Assembly: GCF_009177095.1 (NCBI RefSeq)
Contig: NZ_AP021861.1
Span: 4,198,501 to 4,262,500 of the forward strand
Reading direction: 5' to 3'
DNA length: 64,000 bases
Source of the DNA: Lacipirellula parvula
GTDB lineage: Bacteria > Planctomycetota > Planctomycetia > Pirellulales > Lacipirellulaceae
Below are positions 27,995 to 35,986 of the stretch, in pieces; within the stretch, counting starts at the first letter, position 1; every line of letters starts with the position of its first letter. Both the position numbers and the translations under genes were made by a program. The notes under the pieces were generated by a model that made no database searches, was not told the origin of the DNA, and saw nothing but the letters and a program-made list of their open reading frames with translations.

Positions 27995-28623
27995 ACGGCG
28001 TGATCCAGGCGGGGGCGTCGGCTCAGCAGCCACGCGGCGGGGAGGGCGATGAACAGCACGACGCCGGCCCAGCGAATCGTTCCCGATTCGAAGACGACCA
28101 TGCCGTTGAACACGATGAACAACATAAACAGGTGGAGCGTGCGACCGATCCACGCGGGCCTGTCAGCATACCAGCGGGGGGCCGCCCACCATACCGCTGC
28201 GTCGAACGTCCACCAAAGCGTGAAGAAGTAGGAGACGAAGACGCCCTCGCCGACGCCGCTCGCCTGGCGGGTCGTTTCGAACGCATGGGCGTGCGACCAG
28301 CCGTGAAAGTAGTGAAACGCCATCGCCAGATGGACGAGGAACACGACGACGCCCCAGGTCCAGCACCAACGGGCGACTTGGCCTAAGCGCGTGCGAATGG
28401 CCCAGTCGTCGCGCTGCATCCGCATCATCATGAAGAGCGCTGCGGCATACCACGCGAGCGAGAGCCGCACCGTGTTGCGGGTGAGTGCATCGGCCACGTC
28501 GGTTGCCGCGAGCCGCGTGAGGCCAAGCGTCGCCGTCAGCGCGACGGCGCCGCCGATCGCCAGCAGACAGTCGACGCGACCGCTGCGCGCAGGCCGTTCC
28601 GTCGGCGCGGCGTTCACGTTCAT
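27991..28623 (-). CDS. Polytopic membrane protein of unknown function
   Basis: The 210-residue product has about six hydrophobic segments and clusters of aromatic residues and His (FHYFHGWSHAHAFE, FTLWWTFDAAVWWAAPRWY). I recognise no named family. Its start overlaps the stop of the OGT-like gene, and its stop overlaps the start of the MFS gene, both as ATGA, so the three are translationally coupled. A much longer same-frame reading to 29373 is an antisense artefact over the OGT-like gene. Confidence 0.78.
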   Translation of the reverse strand: MNVNAAPTERPARSGRVDCLLAIGGAVALTATLGLTRLAATDVADALTRNTVRLSLAWYAAALFMMMRMQRDDWAIRTRLGQVARWCWTWGVVVFLVHLAMAFHYFHGWSHAHAFETTRQASGVGEGVFVSYFFTLWWTFDAAVWWAAPRWYADRPAWIGRTLHLFMLFIVFNGMVVFESGTIRWAGVVLFIALPAAWLLSRRPRLDHAV

Positions 28624-31481
28624 CGCCCCGTCGCCGTGAGGAGGAAGTGCTCGAAGTCGCGGACTTCGGCGTCGTCCTCGTAGAGCACGCTGCACTTGGC
28701 GAGAATCTCCGCGCGGATCGCTTGCCGTAGCTTCGCGTTCGTGCCGAGCTCCACCGCGCGGGCGATATAGGCCTCGCCCGAGTCGACGGTGAGCGAATTG
28801 ATCCCCATCTTCGCGTAGAGGGCGTGCGTAATGCGGCTGCGCATCAGTTCGCCGGGCCAGGTGACGATCGGCGTGCCAACGGCGAAGGCTTCGTAGCTGG
28901 TGTTGCCGCCGCCGAACTGCGGCGGGTCGAGCATCAGGTCGGCGAGGGCGAGTAGCTGCAAGAAGTCTTCGTTCGGCAAGGCCGGCAAGAACTTGATGCG
29001 ATCGATCACGTCGGGCATGCTCCGTGCGAAGCGCTCGCGCAGCAGCCGCGTCCAATTCGCGGTGCGGCCTTCGATGAGGGCCAACTCGCCGCGGGGGTCG
29101 CGCCGCAAGATGCCGGCAAGCTGTTCGTCGAACGCCGGGTGGAACTTGAAGAGCGTCTGCGGGCAGATGTAAAGGTTCGCATCGGGCGAGAGGCCGAGAT
29201 CGGCGCGGCTCTTCGCGGGCGAGGCTAACTGCGGACGGAAGTAATAGGTGGCGAGGTTCGGTAAGCGCACCAAGCGTTCCGTGTAGTGCCCCTCGCCGTC
29301 GGGGCCGTCGAGTTCCTTTCCCGAGAGAAAAAAGTCCATCGTCGAGCTGCCGGTGGTGACGGGATGCCCCCACGTGACGGCCTGCACGGGCGCCATTCGC
29401 GAGAAGGCGAGCGTGTAGCTGAGCGCGTCCATGCCGACGTCGGCGAAGAACAGCAGATCGAGCCCTTGGTCGGCGATCAACTGGCGGGCCGCAGCGACGT
29501 CGCGGTTGATCTCGACATACTTGTCGGCCGCCTGGCGGAAGCGATCGGCGAGCGCGTCTTGATGCCGGCCGACAGAAAGGACGACCGTTTCAAACTTGTC
29601 GCGGTTGAGGCGCTCGAGGCGCCCGATGTTGAGCCGGCCGATCGTGTGGTCGCGAAAATAGGCCGAAAGAAAACCGATCCGCGGACGGGGGCGTGACTTG
29701 TCGATCGTTCGCCCCTTGGTGAGATCGACGCCGCGATAGATGCGGCCGAGGTTTGCGTGAAGGTCGCGATCGTTCTCGCCTTGGTACGCGGCGAAGAAGT
29801 TTGTCGGAACGAGCGTCGCGGTGGTGTCGATCGTGACGCCGTCATCGACGACTTTCTGTACGCGAGCGAGAAGACTCTCGCGGCGCTCACGAACGTCTTC
29901 GATTGATTCGTACACTACCGGCAGCGCCGTCGCGATGAGGACGTGATTCACCGGCGCCGGCTGGACTCGCTGGGCTTCTTCGAGACGCTGGCGACCTTCG
30001 TCGACGCGGCCTTGCGCGACGAGGAGATAACCAAAGTTTTGCAGGGCAGGGCCGAACGTCGGGTTCGCCTCGGCCGCCAGGCGGTAGCACTCAAGGGCTT
30101 GCTCTTGCTGACCGGCGTCTTGCAGCGCGTTGCCGAGATGGTTCCAGGCTTCGGCCGATTGCGGCCGGGCAGCCGTGGCGCGTTGGAAGAGCTCGATCGC
30201 CTCGCCGATGTGACGTTCGCGCTGCAGGCGGAGGGCCTGATTGAGCACCATTTGGAATTGGGCGTCGCTGAGCGTGACGTCGCTGCCGCCGAAGGCATGG
30301 GCTTCAGCCGTGGGAAATGCAGGACCGCGATTGCCGCCCGCCGCGGCGCGACCGCCGACCGTAGAAGTCGCTGCGAGTTGCTCGACTTGGTCGGGGCGCG
30401 GGACGAGCCAAATATCTTGAGCGCCGTCTTGATCGGGCCGCGGGCCGCAGAGCGAGGCGCAAACGGTGTTCTCAAGCACTTGGACGTCGAAGATTTCTTC
30501 GACGCCGCTTTCGAATTCGAGCGAAGCGACTGGCTTGCCGGTGCGGAGGTCGACGACGCCGACGCCGCACTTGAGTTCGTGGCGATGCTCGGCGATCGGC
30601 ACGCCGCCGAAGACGGCCGTCTCACGAATTTTTGAGAGACCGATGAACGCGAACGGGCCGCTGAAGCCGAGGCCGCGAGTGTAGCCGGGCATGCCGGCGA
30701 CTGCGTCGCGACGACCGCTCGCGGGGTCGACGACTTCGAGCGTGCCGAAGCCCGAGTTAAGCACCCACAGCCGCTCGCCATACCAGCGCGGCGAGTGGGG
30801 CATCGCGAGGCCGTGCGTGACGGGCTGGCCGCTGGCGACATCGAGAATGACGCCGCTCGTGCTTTTCGTCGGCCGCCAGCCGGCGGCGGTGTCCGTCTGC
30901 GACATCATCGAGACGAAGCGCGGTCGGCCGCGATCCATCGCGAGGCCGTTCATGTGGCAGCGATCTTCGCCGGCGAGGTTCGTAATGAACGACGGTCGCC
31001 AGCGGGGAACGAAACTGAAGTCGCCGTGAAGCGTCGACAGGCACGAGAAAAGCGTGTTGACGACCCACAGTTCGTCGCCGCGTTCGCCGCCCCAGCCCAT
31101 CTCATGGCAGTGGATGCCGCCGGTGACGTGCGCGGTGCGGGCGAGGTAACAGCCATCGTACCGGCCGGCCGGTTCAATGCTGGGGGCGAGCTGCGAGTTG
31201 TTTTGCAGGAACCAGATTTGTCCCTTCGCGCCGACCGCCAATTGCCGCGGCGAGACAGCGACGCCCATCGCCTGATCGAAGTTGTGGAACGAGAAGTGAA
31301 GCTTGCCGTCGGCGAGGCCGATCGACAGGAGCTTGCCGGCCTGATAGGTCGACACGAGGAGCGAGCAGCGGGCCTCGCGGAGCACGTCGACGAACGACGG
31401 CGAGTGGCGAAAGCGGACTTCCCGCCAGCGGTCGGGAGCGTCGTTATCGGCGGGAGCAGAACTGGAGTCGGGATTCGCCAT
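28620..31481 (-). CDS. TIGR03032/DUF4915 beta-propeller fused to TPRs and an O-GlcNAc-transferase-like domain
   Basis: The 953-residue protein has three parts. Residues about 17-375 are a TIGR03032 (DUF4915) propeller-like domain (e.g. LLVSTYQAGKLLSIGLADGK, WGGERGDELWVVNTLFSCLS). Residues about 405-520 are tetratricopeptide repeats (AEAWNHLGNALQDAGQQEQA, FGPALQNFGYLLVAQGRVDEG). Residues about 600-950 match the GT41 catalytic half: RPRIGFLSAYFRDHTIGRLNIG, CPQTLFKFHPAFDEQLAGIL and DPPQFGGGNTSYEAFAVGTP. GT41 enzymes transfer sugars to Ser/Thr of proteins or onto glycans. No signal peptide, so cytoplasmic. Domain calls are firm, the target unknown. Confidence 0.88.
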   Translation of the reverse strand: MANPDSSSAPADNDAPDRWREVRFRHSPSFVDVLREARCSLLVSTYQAGKLLSIGLADGKLHFSFHNFDQAMGVAVSPRQLAVGAKGQIWFLQNNSQLAPSIEPAGRYDGCYLARTAHVTGGIHCHEMGWGGERGDELWVVNTLFSCLSTLHGDFSFVPRWRPSFITNLAGEDRCHMNGLAMDRGRPRFVSMMSQTDTAAGWRPTKSTSGVILDVASGQPVTHGLAMPHSPRWYGERLWVLNSGFGTLEVVDPASGRRDAVAGMPGYTRGLGFSGPFAFIGLSKIRETAVFGGVPIAEHRHELKCGVGVVDLRTGKPVASLEFESGVEEIFDVQVLENTVCASLCGPRPDQDGAQDIWLVPRPDQVEQLAATSTVGGRAAAGGNRGPAFPTAEAHAFGGSDVTLSDAQFQMVLNQALRLQRERHIGEAIELFQRATAARPQSAEAWNHLGNALQDAGQQEQALECYRLAAEANPTFGPALQNFGYLLVAQGRVDEGRQRLEEAQRVQPAPVNHVLIATALPVVYESIEDVRERRESLLARVQKVVDDGVTIDTTATLVPTNFFAAYQGENDRDLHANLGRIYRGVDLTKGRTIDKSRPRPRIGFLSAYFRDHTIGRLNIGRLERLNRDKFETVVLSVGRHQDALADRFRQAADKYVEINRDVAAARQLIADQGLDLLFFADVGMDALSYTLAFSRMAPVQAVTWGHPVTTGSSTMDFFLSGKELDGPDGEGHYTERLVRLPNLATYYFRPQLASPAKSRADLGLSPDANLYICPQTLFKFHPAFDEQLAGILRRDPRGELALIEGRTANWTRLLRERFARSMPDVIDRIKFLPALPNEDFLQLLALADLMLDPPQFGGGNTSYEAFAVGTPIVTWPGELMRSRITHALYAKMGINSLTVDSGEAYIARAVELGTNAKLRQAIRAEILAKCSVLYEDDAEVRDFEHFLLTATGR

Positions 31482-31496
31482 GGCGGAGGATTTTGA

Positions 31497-31568
31497 GTGT
31501 CGGGTCGCTTGGTGTCGGGTCGCTTGATGTCGTGTCGCTTGATGTCGTGTCGCTTGTCGCCTCGTGTC
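31497..31568. repeat. Tandem 15-bp repeats upstream of the OGT-like gene
   Basis: Degenerate copies of GTGTCGCTTGATGTC (variants GTGTCGGGTCGCTTG) run in tandem, about four and a half units. They start 15 bp upstream of the OGT-like start codon, so they lie in its 5' leader or promoter. Confidence 0.75.
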
Positions 31569-31959
31569 GCAAAGTCGATTTTACGCGACACGAGCTGGCA
31601 ATTTAGGCAATTTATCGCTGTAAGTCTACTTCACCGTTAGGGTTGCGACGCGGCTATTTGCGGCCCTAATGTCGCATCGTTTGTCGCTTCCAGTAGCTTG
31701 CTCCATCGCACCGTCGGTCGCGTACTAGCTCTGTACAGCTAGACGCAGCAGCTGCGCCACGGATCGCCCAACGGCGTTGCGGCGAACCTGCAACCTAGCA
31801 AAGTGAGTGGCCGTTTTCAGCAACGAAGTTTTTGTTTTTTGACGCGGCCAATTCCGCCGCTTGAGGGGCGAAGATCGTGCGGACGATCGCGACAGCGTAC
31901 AATCGGCGGCATCATTCCAAGCCGACTTTTACCACGGCCGCACGACGAGAATTTTTTCG
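31569..31959. other. Non-coding gap between divergent genes
   Basis: This holds no convincing gene. It must carry the promoters of the OGT-like operon (leftward) and the zinc-ribbon membrane protein (rightward), but I cannot pick reliable -35/-10 pairs. Confidence 0.4.
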
Positions 31960-32514
31960 ATGCTACCTTCTTCGAGAACGCCCGAGGGTGATTGCGGTCG
32001 CTGCGAAGTATGCGGGAGCCGCTTTCGGATTGAGCCGTCGCTGACGCGTGATGCGCCGTGTCCTTGTTGCGGGGGTTTGGTGTGGTTTCGCCGGCGATCG
32101 GACTCGCGGCATTCGTCGAATCTTTCCACCCACGCCTTCGTAATCGCTCGCAAGTCTGCAACTCAAGGGCCGAAAGCGGCCGCCAGTTCCAAGCATGCGG
32201 CGAGCGGTCCCGCAAATCGATGCGCCCAGTTCATCGGATTAGCGTTGATGCTTGCGGGATCGCTTTCGCTCGCTGGAGCAGCCGTCGCCACATCGACGTT
32301 CCATTCGCCGACGCTTGGGAACGTGCTTGGCGGGACGGGATTGGCCGCGCTTGTCGGCTGCTCGTTGCCGCTGCTGCACGCCTACGACCGATGGAGCCAA
32401 CTGAAGCGGGCGCTGGTGCAAACGTTTCGGATGGAAGTGCGTCTGCCGCGTCGGTTGACTGTTTGGGAGCGGGCCGGTGCGGTCGTTCCCGCCCGCCGCG
32501 AGCGGCGAGGCTAA
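31960..32514 (+). CDS. Zinc-ribbon membrane protein of unknown function
   Basis: The 184-residue product opens with two CXXC pairs (CGRCEVCGS at about residue 11, then DAPCPCCGG) that form a small zinc ribbon, followed by a basic Ser-rich linker. Two hydrophobic segments follow (FIGLALMLAGSLSLAGAAVA and LGGTGLAALVGCSLPLL), then a basic C-terminus. Planctomycetes have many such zinc-ribbon/transmembrane proteins without a known role. The ATG at 31960 is chosen because the zinc ribbon begins right after it. Confidence 0.65.
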   Translation: MLPSSRTPEGDCGRCEVCGSRFRIEPSLTRDAPCPCCGGLVWFRRRSDSRHSSNLSTHAFVIARKSATQGPKAAASSKHAASGPANRCAQFIGLALMLAGSLSLAGAAVATSTFHSPTLGNVLGGTGLAALVGCSLPLLHAYDRWSQLKRALVQTFRMEVRLPRRLTVWERAGAVVPARRERRG

Positions 32515-32712
32515 ATGGGCGTTGCGGCTTGGTTCGCCAGCTGTTGCTTCGGTGAGCGCTTTGTGATGGGCCGGGATATGCGGGTTGTGCCGATGAATCG
32601 CGTGTGCTCGCGAGCGATTCTCGGCAAACCATGAGCGACCTAGCCAATGTGCTATGTTTCCCCTGAGCGTAGTCCACTTTCACCGCAAATTCGTCTTTCT
32701 AGGGGCCGCACG

Positions 32713-33444
32713 ATGGGGCGCGATTCTTCTTTGTTCACCAGGAATCGGCGTGGGTTTCTCGGTTGTTGCGGCGCCGTCGCTGCGGCCGGAACCGTGGGCG
32801 CCACGGCTGCGCCGGCGATGGCCTACGACGCGCTCACCCGCGAGCAACGCGATAAAATGACGCCCGATGACGTCATCGCCCTGGTGAAGGCGGGGAACAT
32901 GCGGTTCCGCACGGGCGAGCGGCAAGAAAGAAACTTTCTGCGGGAGCAGATCTCGAGCTCGACGGGGCAGTTCCCGGCGGCGGTGTTGCTCAGCTGCATC
33001 GACTCGCGGGCGCCGGCCGAGATTATTTTGGACATGGGGATTGGCGACACGTTCAACGCGCGGATCGCAGGGAACGTGATCAATGACGACATCCTCGGCA
33101 GCATGGAGTTTTCTTGCGCCGTCGTCGGCGCGAAACTTGTGCTCGTGATGGGGCACACCTCATGCGGCGCCGTCGCGGGGGCGATCGACGACGTGGAGCT
33201 TGGTTACCTCACCGGGTTGCTCGGACGGATCAAACCGGCCGTGGCGAAGACCGAATTCACTGGTGAGCGGACGGGGAAGAATCCGGCGTTCGTCGATGCG
33301 GTCGCGCGGACGAACGTGCTGCGCGAGGTCGCTCAGATTCGGGCGCAGAGCGAAATCCTGCACGACTTGGAACAGGCCGGGAAGATTAAGATCGTCGGGT
33401 CGATGTATGACATCAAGACCGGGGCGGTGGAGTTCTTGGGGTAA
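32713..33444 (+). CDS. Beta-class carbonic anhydrase with a Tat signal
   Basis: This enzyme interconverts CO2 and bicarbonate. The 243-residue product has a twin-arginine signal (NRRGFLGCCGAVAAAG, R12-R13; likely cleavage after APAMA), so it should work outside the cytoplasm. The zinc ligands of the beta class are visible as C95, H148 and C151 in LLSCIDSRAP and GHTSCG, with the D97-R99 dyad. The ATG at 32713 is preferred over an in-frame start at 32647 because the Tat signal begins there. Export of a beta-carbonic anhydrase is known but uncommon. Confidence 0.93.
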   Translation: MGRDSSLFTRNRRGFLGCCGAVAAAGTVGATAAPAMAYDALTREQRDKMTPDDVIALVKAGNMRFRTGERQERNFLREQISSSTGQFPAAVLLSCIDSRAPAEIILDMGIGDTFNARIAGNVINDDILGSMEFSCAVVGAKLVLVMGHTSCGAVAGAIDDVELGYLTGLLGRIKPAVAKTEFTGERTGKNPAFVDAVARTNVLREVAQIRAQSEILHDLEQAGKIKIVGSMYDIKTGAVEFLG

Positions 33445-33502
33445 GGGATTGCTGGAATACGCGCTGCGCGCCTTCCTGTGCGGGTGAGAAATAAAATCCT
33501 GA

Positions 33503-33602
33503 GGTCCCCTCCCCTTGAAGGGGAGGGTTAGGGAGGGGTGGCGGCAGCGGGTACCAGGGTTCTTCCCCCCTCTCCAGCCCTCCCCTCAAGGGGGAGGGAG
33601 CC
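33503..33602. repeat. C/T-rich inverted repeat between convergent genes
   Basis: CCCTCCCCTTGAAGGGGAGGG at 33507-33527 is itself a palindrome, and a second palindrome, CCCTCCCCTCAAGGGGGAGGG, lies at about 33577-33598. With flanks they form an element of about 100 bp. A shorter relative (TCCCTCCC..GGGAGGGG) lies at about 35489-35523. Confidence 0.7.
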
Positions 33603-33630
33603 ACAAACTTCAATATGGCAGCGTCGGCTG

Positions 33631-34467
33631 TTAACCGGCAGCGCGTGCGTCGTCGGGGGTCACTTTGAGCGTGGGCGTCGCGGAGTGCTCTGCCGCGGCG
33701 ACGGGCAGCTGGCTCGGTTCGCTCCGGCGCTGGGCCGCGATTTGTGGATCGATGCCTTGGCGGACCACGGCGACGGCGCCTTCGCGGCGTTCGCCGGTGG
33801 TGGCCCAATCCTCGGCCTCGACGCAAAGCTGCGTGAGCAGCGTCTCGACGCCAACGCGGCGTTCTTCGAGTTCGGGACGACTCAGCCCCGGCGGAATGTA
33901 GATCTCCGGCCCGACGACAGCGCGGGCGCGTGAACCGGGGCGCGGGACGGCGAAGCGATCCCAGCTCTTCGCGCGCCAGGGGCGGTCGAGTCCCATCCCG
34001 AAGGGGACGATTGGCAGGCCGAGCTTCGAAGCGAGGTAGATGGGGCCTTGGGCGAGCTTGCGGCGCGGGCCGCGCGGGCCGTCGGGCGTGATCGCCAGGT
34101 GCATATGCTGGCCGCGGCGCGAGAGTTCGAGCAGCGCTTCGGCGGCGCCGCCGTGCGTCGAGCCGCGGACGCACTCGAAACCCAGATGGTGCGCCACCCG
34201 ATAGAGGATGTCGGCATCGCGATGCTTACTGAGCAGCATCGTGAGGTTGCAGTGACCGCGCATGTAGAGCGGGATGAGAATGTATTCGTGCCAGAAGACG
34301 TAAATCCGCTGGCCACCGACGCCGTGGATGGGATCGACGTTCGGGTCGTAGAAGAGGGCCTGATACTCGAGGGTGCTCATCCAGGCGCGAACGCCGCCGG
34401 CGGCGAGGAGGCCGGCGGCACGCATCCAGAGCGGGGTGCGATCGAGTGGTTTGGGGGAGGGGTCCAT
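33631..34467 (-). CDS. DUF374 lysophospholipid acyltransferase-family protein
   Basis: The 278-residue product has an N-terminal hydrophobic segment and the DUF374 pattern: YVFWHEYILIPLYM (His for acyl transfer), VRGSTHGGAAEALLEL and LAITPDGPRGPRRKL. It is related to PlsC-type and LpxL-type enzymes and probably acylates a lipid A-like or phospholipid acceptor at the inner membrane. The C-terminal 60 residues are Ala/Ser-rich and unlike the family core. Confidence 0.88.
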   Translation of the reverse strand: MDPSPKPLDRTPLWMRAAGLLAAGGVRAWMSTLEYQALFYDPNVDPIHGVGGQRIYVFWHEYILIPLYMRGHCNLTMLLSKHRDADILYRVAHHLGFECVRGSTHGGAAEALLELSRRGQHMHLAITPDGPRGPRRKLAQGPIYLASKLGLPIVPFGMGLDRPWRAKSWDRFAVPRPGSRARAVVGPEIYIPPGLSRPELEERRVGVETLLTQLCVEAEDWATTGERREGAVAVVRQGIDPQIAAQRRSEPSQLPVAAAEHSATPTLKVTPDDARAAG

Positions 34468-34516
34468 CCTTGGAGCCGATCTTAAGTGGGCAGTGGGCAG
34501 TGGGCAGTGATGATTC

Positions 34517-35353
34517 TTACGCGGGCCAGTCGCCGGTGAAGATTTCGGCGGCGGGGCCGGTCATGTAGACGTGATTCGTGGCTTCATCCCACTCGAGTTG
34601 CAGGTCGCCGCCGAGAAGCTTCGACGTGATGCGGCGTTCGGTGCGGCCGGTGAGGACGCCGGCGACGCAGACGGCGCAGGCGCCGGTGCCGCAGGCGAGC
34701 GTTTCGCCCGAGCCGCGTTCCCACGTGCGCTGGCGAACTGTTTCGCGATTGAGGACTTCGATGAACTCGACGTTCGTGCGGCGGGGGAAGCGGGGGTCGG
34801 TTTCGATTTGCGGGCCGACGCCAAGGACGAGCTCGTCGGTCGCGCTGTCGACGTACGTGACGCAGTGGGGGTTGCCCATCGAAACGCAGGTGACGGCGAG
34901 CGTGCGGCCGGCGATTTCAAACGGGGCGTCGACCGGCGGATCGCCGGCGAGCGTCGTCGGGATGTCGCGGGCGGTGAGGATCGGTTCGCCCATGTCGACG
35001 CGAACGCGTTCGACCTTTCCACTGCGGGTTTCGAGATCGAGCAGGAACTGCTTGCCGGCAGAGGTGATGCGGAGCTGATCGCGGACGGCGATGCCGTGGT
35101 CATGGACGAACTTCGCGACGCAGCGGATGCCGTTGCCGCACATTTCAGAGTACGAGCCGTCGGCGTTGAACATCCGCATCTCGGCATCGGCGCCGTCGGC
35201 CGGGCAGATGAGGATCAGGCCGTCGGCGCCGACGCCAAAGTGACGGTTGGAGACCGCGCGGGCAAGCGCGGCGGGATCGGCGGGCGTCGGCTGGCGGAAG
35301 CAATCGACATAGATATAGTCGTTGCCGGCGCCGTGCATTTTGGTGAACTGCAT
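34517..35353 (-). CDS. dapF: Diaminopimelate epimerase DapF
   Basis: DapF converts LL- to meso-diaminopimelate for lysine and peptidoglycan. The 278-residue product shows both catalytic cysteines in their motifs, [13 protein letters not shown] and [10 protein letters not shown], and starts with [14 protein letters not shown] as is standard. The finding that a Planctomycete keeps the DAP route fits modern evidence that these bacteria have peptidoglycan. It lies 49 bp upstream of the acyltransferase on the same strand; a short GTGGGCAGT tandem repeat (34487-34508) separates them. Confidence 0.97.
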   Translation of the reverse strand: MQFTKMHGAGNDYIYVDCFRQPTPADPAALARAVSNRHFGVGADGLILICPADGADAEMRMFNADGSYSEMCGNGIRCVAKFVHDHGIAVRDQLRITSAGKQFLLDLETRSGKVERVRVDMGEPILTARDIPTTLAGDPPVDAPFEIAGRTLAVTCVSMGNPHCVTYVDSATDELVLGVGPQIETDPRFPRRTNVEFIEVLNRETVRQRTWERGSGETLACGTGACAVCVAGVLTGRTERRITSKLLGGDLQLEWDEATNHVYMTGPAAEIFTGDWPA

Positions 35354-35532
35354 GGGGAGCTGAGTCAGATGGCTGAGTGGGCAGTGGGGAAGATATTGCT
35401 TGCGGCCGGGTTATTCTATCGGGTTGGTTGGGGAATTGTAGTTGGCGTGGTGCGATGCTTGGCGGCTGCGGTGTGGTTGCGTCGGGAATCCCTCCCCTGG
35501 CCCCTCCCTTCTAGGGAGGGGAAATGAAGAGA

Positions 35533-35862
35533 TCAGCCTGTCAGGTCTAACGCGTTGCCGGCGATGCCGGTGGGGTCCTTCACTTGGTGGTGTTCGATCG
35601 GCGGCAAGGGTTCCGCGCTAAGGCGGCCGGCTTCGGGGGGTAGTTCCCACAGGCGGCGGCCGTCGGCGTCACGTTCGGATGTTCCTTGATCTTGCTCCGT
35701 CTCGCCGATGCCGGCGGCGGCTTCGGACTTGGCGTCCGACTTGGCTTGCCGCTGCTGCACCGACGCATCTTTCGAGGCTCGTTCCGTCTCCGCCCCCGCG
35801 AGCTGCGAGAGGGGGGCGCCCGCCGCGCTGGCGAAGGCTCCTGTGGTTGCGCTGACATTCAT
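35533..35862 (-). CDS. Small hypothetical protein, charged and disordered-looking
   Basis: The 109-residue product (MNVSATTGAFASAAGAPLSQ...) is rich in Ala, Glu, Lys and Gln in the middle and Pro at the end (PPEAGRLSAEPLPPIEHH). It has no membrane segment or recognised domain. The start at 35862 is supported by GGAGG 9-13 bp upstream. In-frame codons up to 36060 look non-coding and overlap the next gene. It is a plausible but unrecognised gene. Confidence 0.6.
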   Translation of the reverse strand: MNVSATTGAFASAAGAPLSQLAGAETERASKDASVQQRQAKSDAKSEAAAGIGETEQDQGTSERDADGRRLWELPPEAGRLSAEPLPPIEHHQVKDPTGIAGNALDLTG

Positions 35863-35986
35863 GATCTGCGCCTCCGGTGAGGGATTGAGGATCGGGGCTG
35901 TTCGTTGGGTGTTAAAGGATAGGCTTTTTTGAGGGGGCAGGGTTCGGGGTTCAGCGAATGCGGGAAACTTCGCACCGCTCGTTTGG

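Noticed and set aside
27991..29373. A 460-codon extension of the small membrane protein
   Set aside because: The extra 250 codons are Arg-rich and antisense to the OGT-like gene; the true start overlaps the OGT-like stop at 28623.
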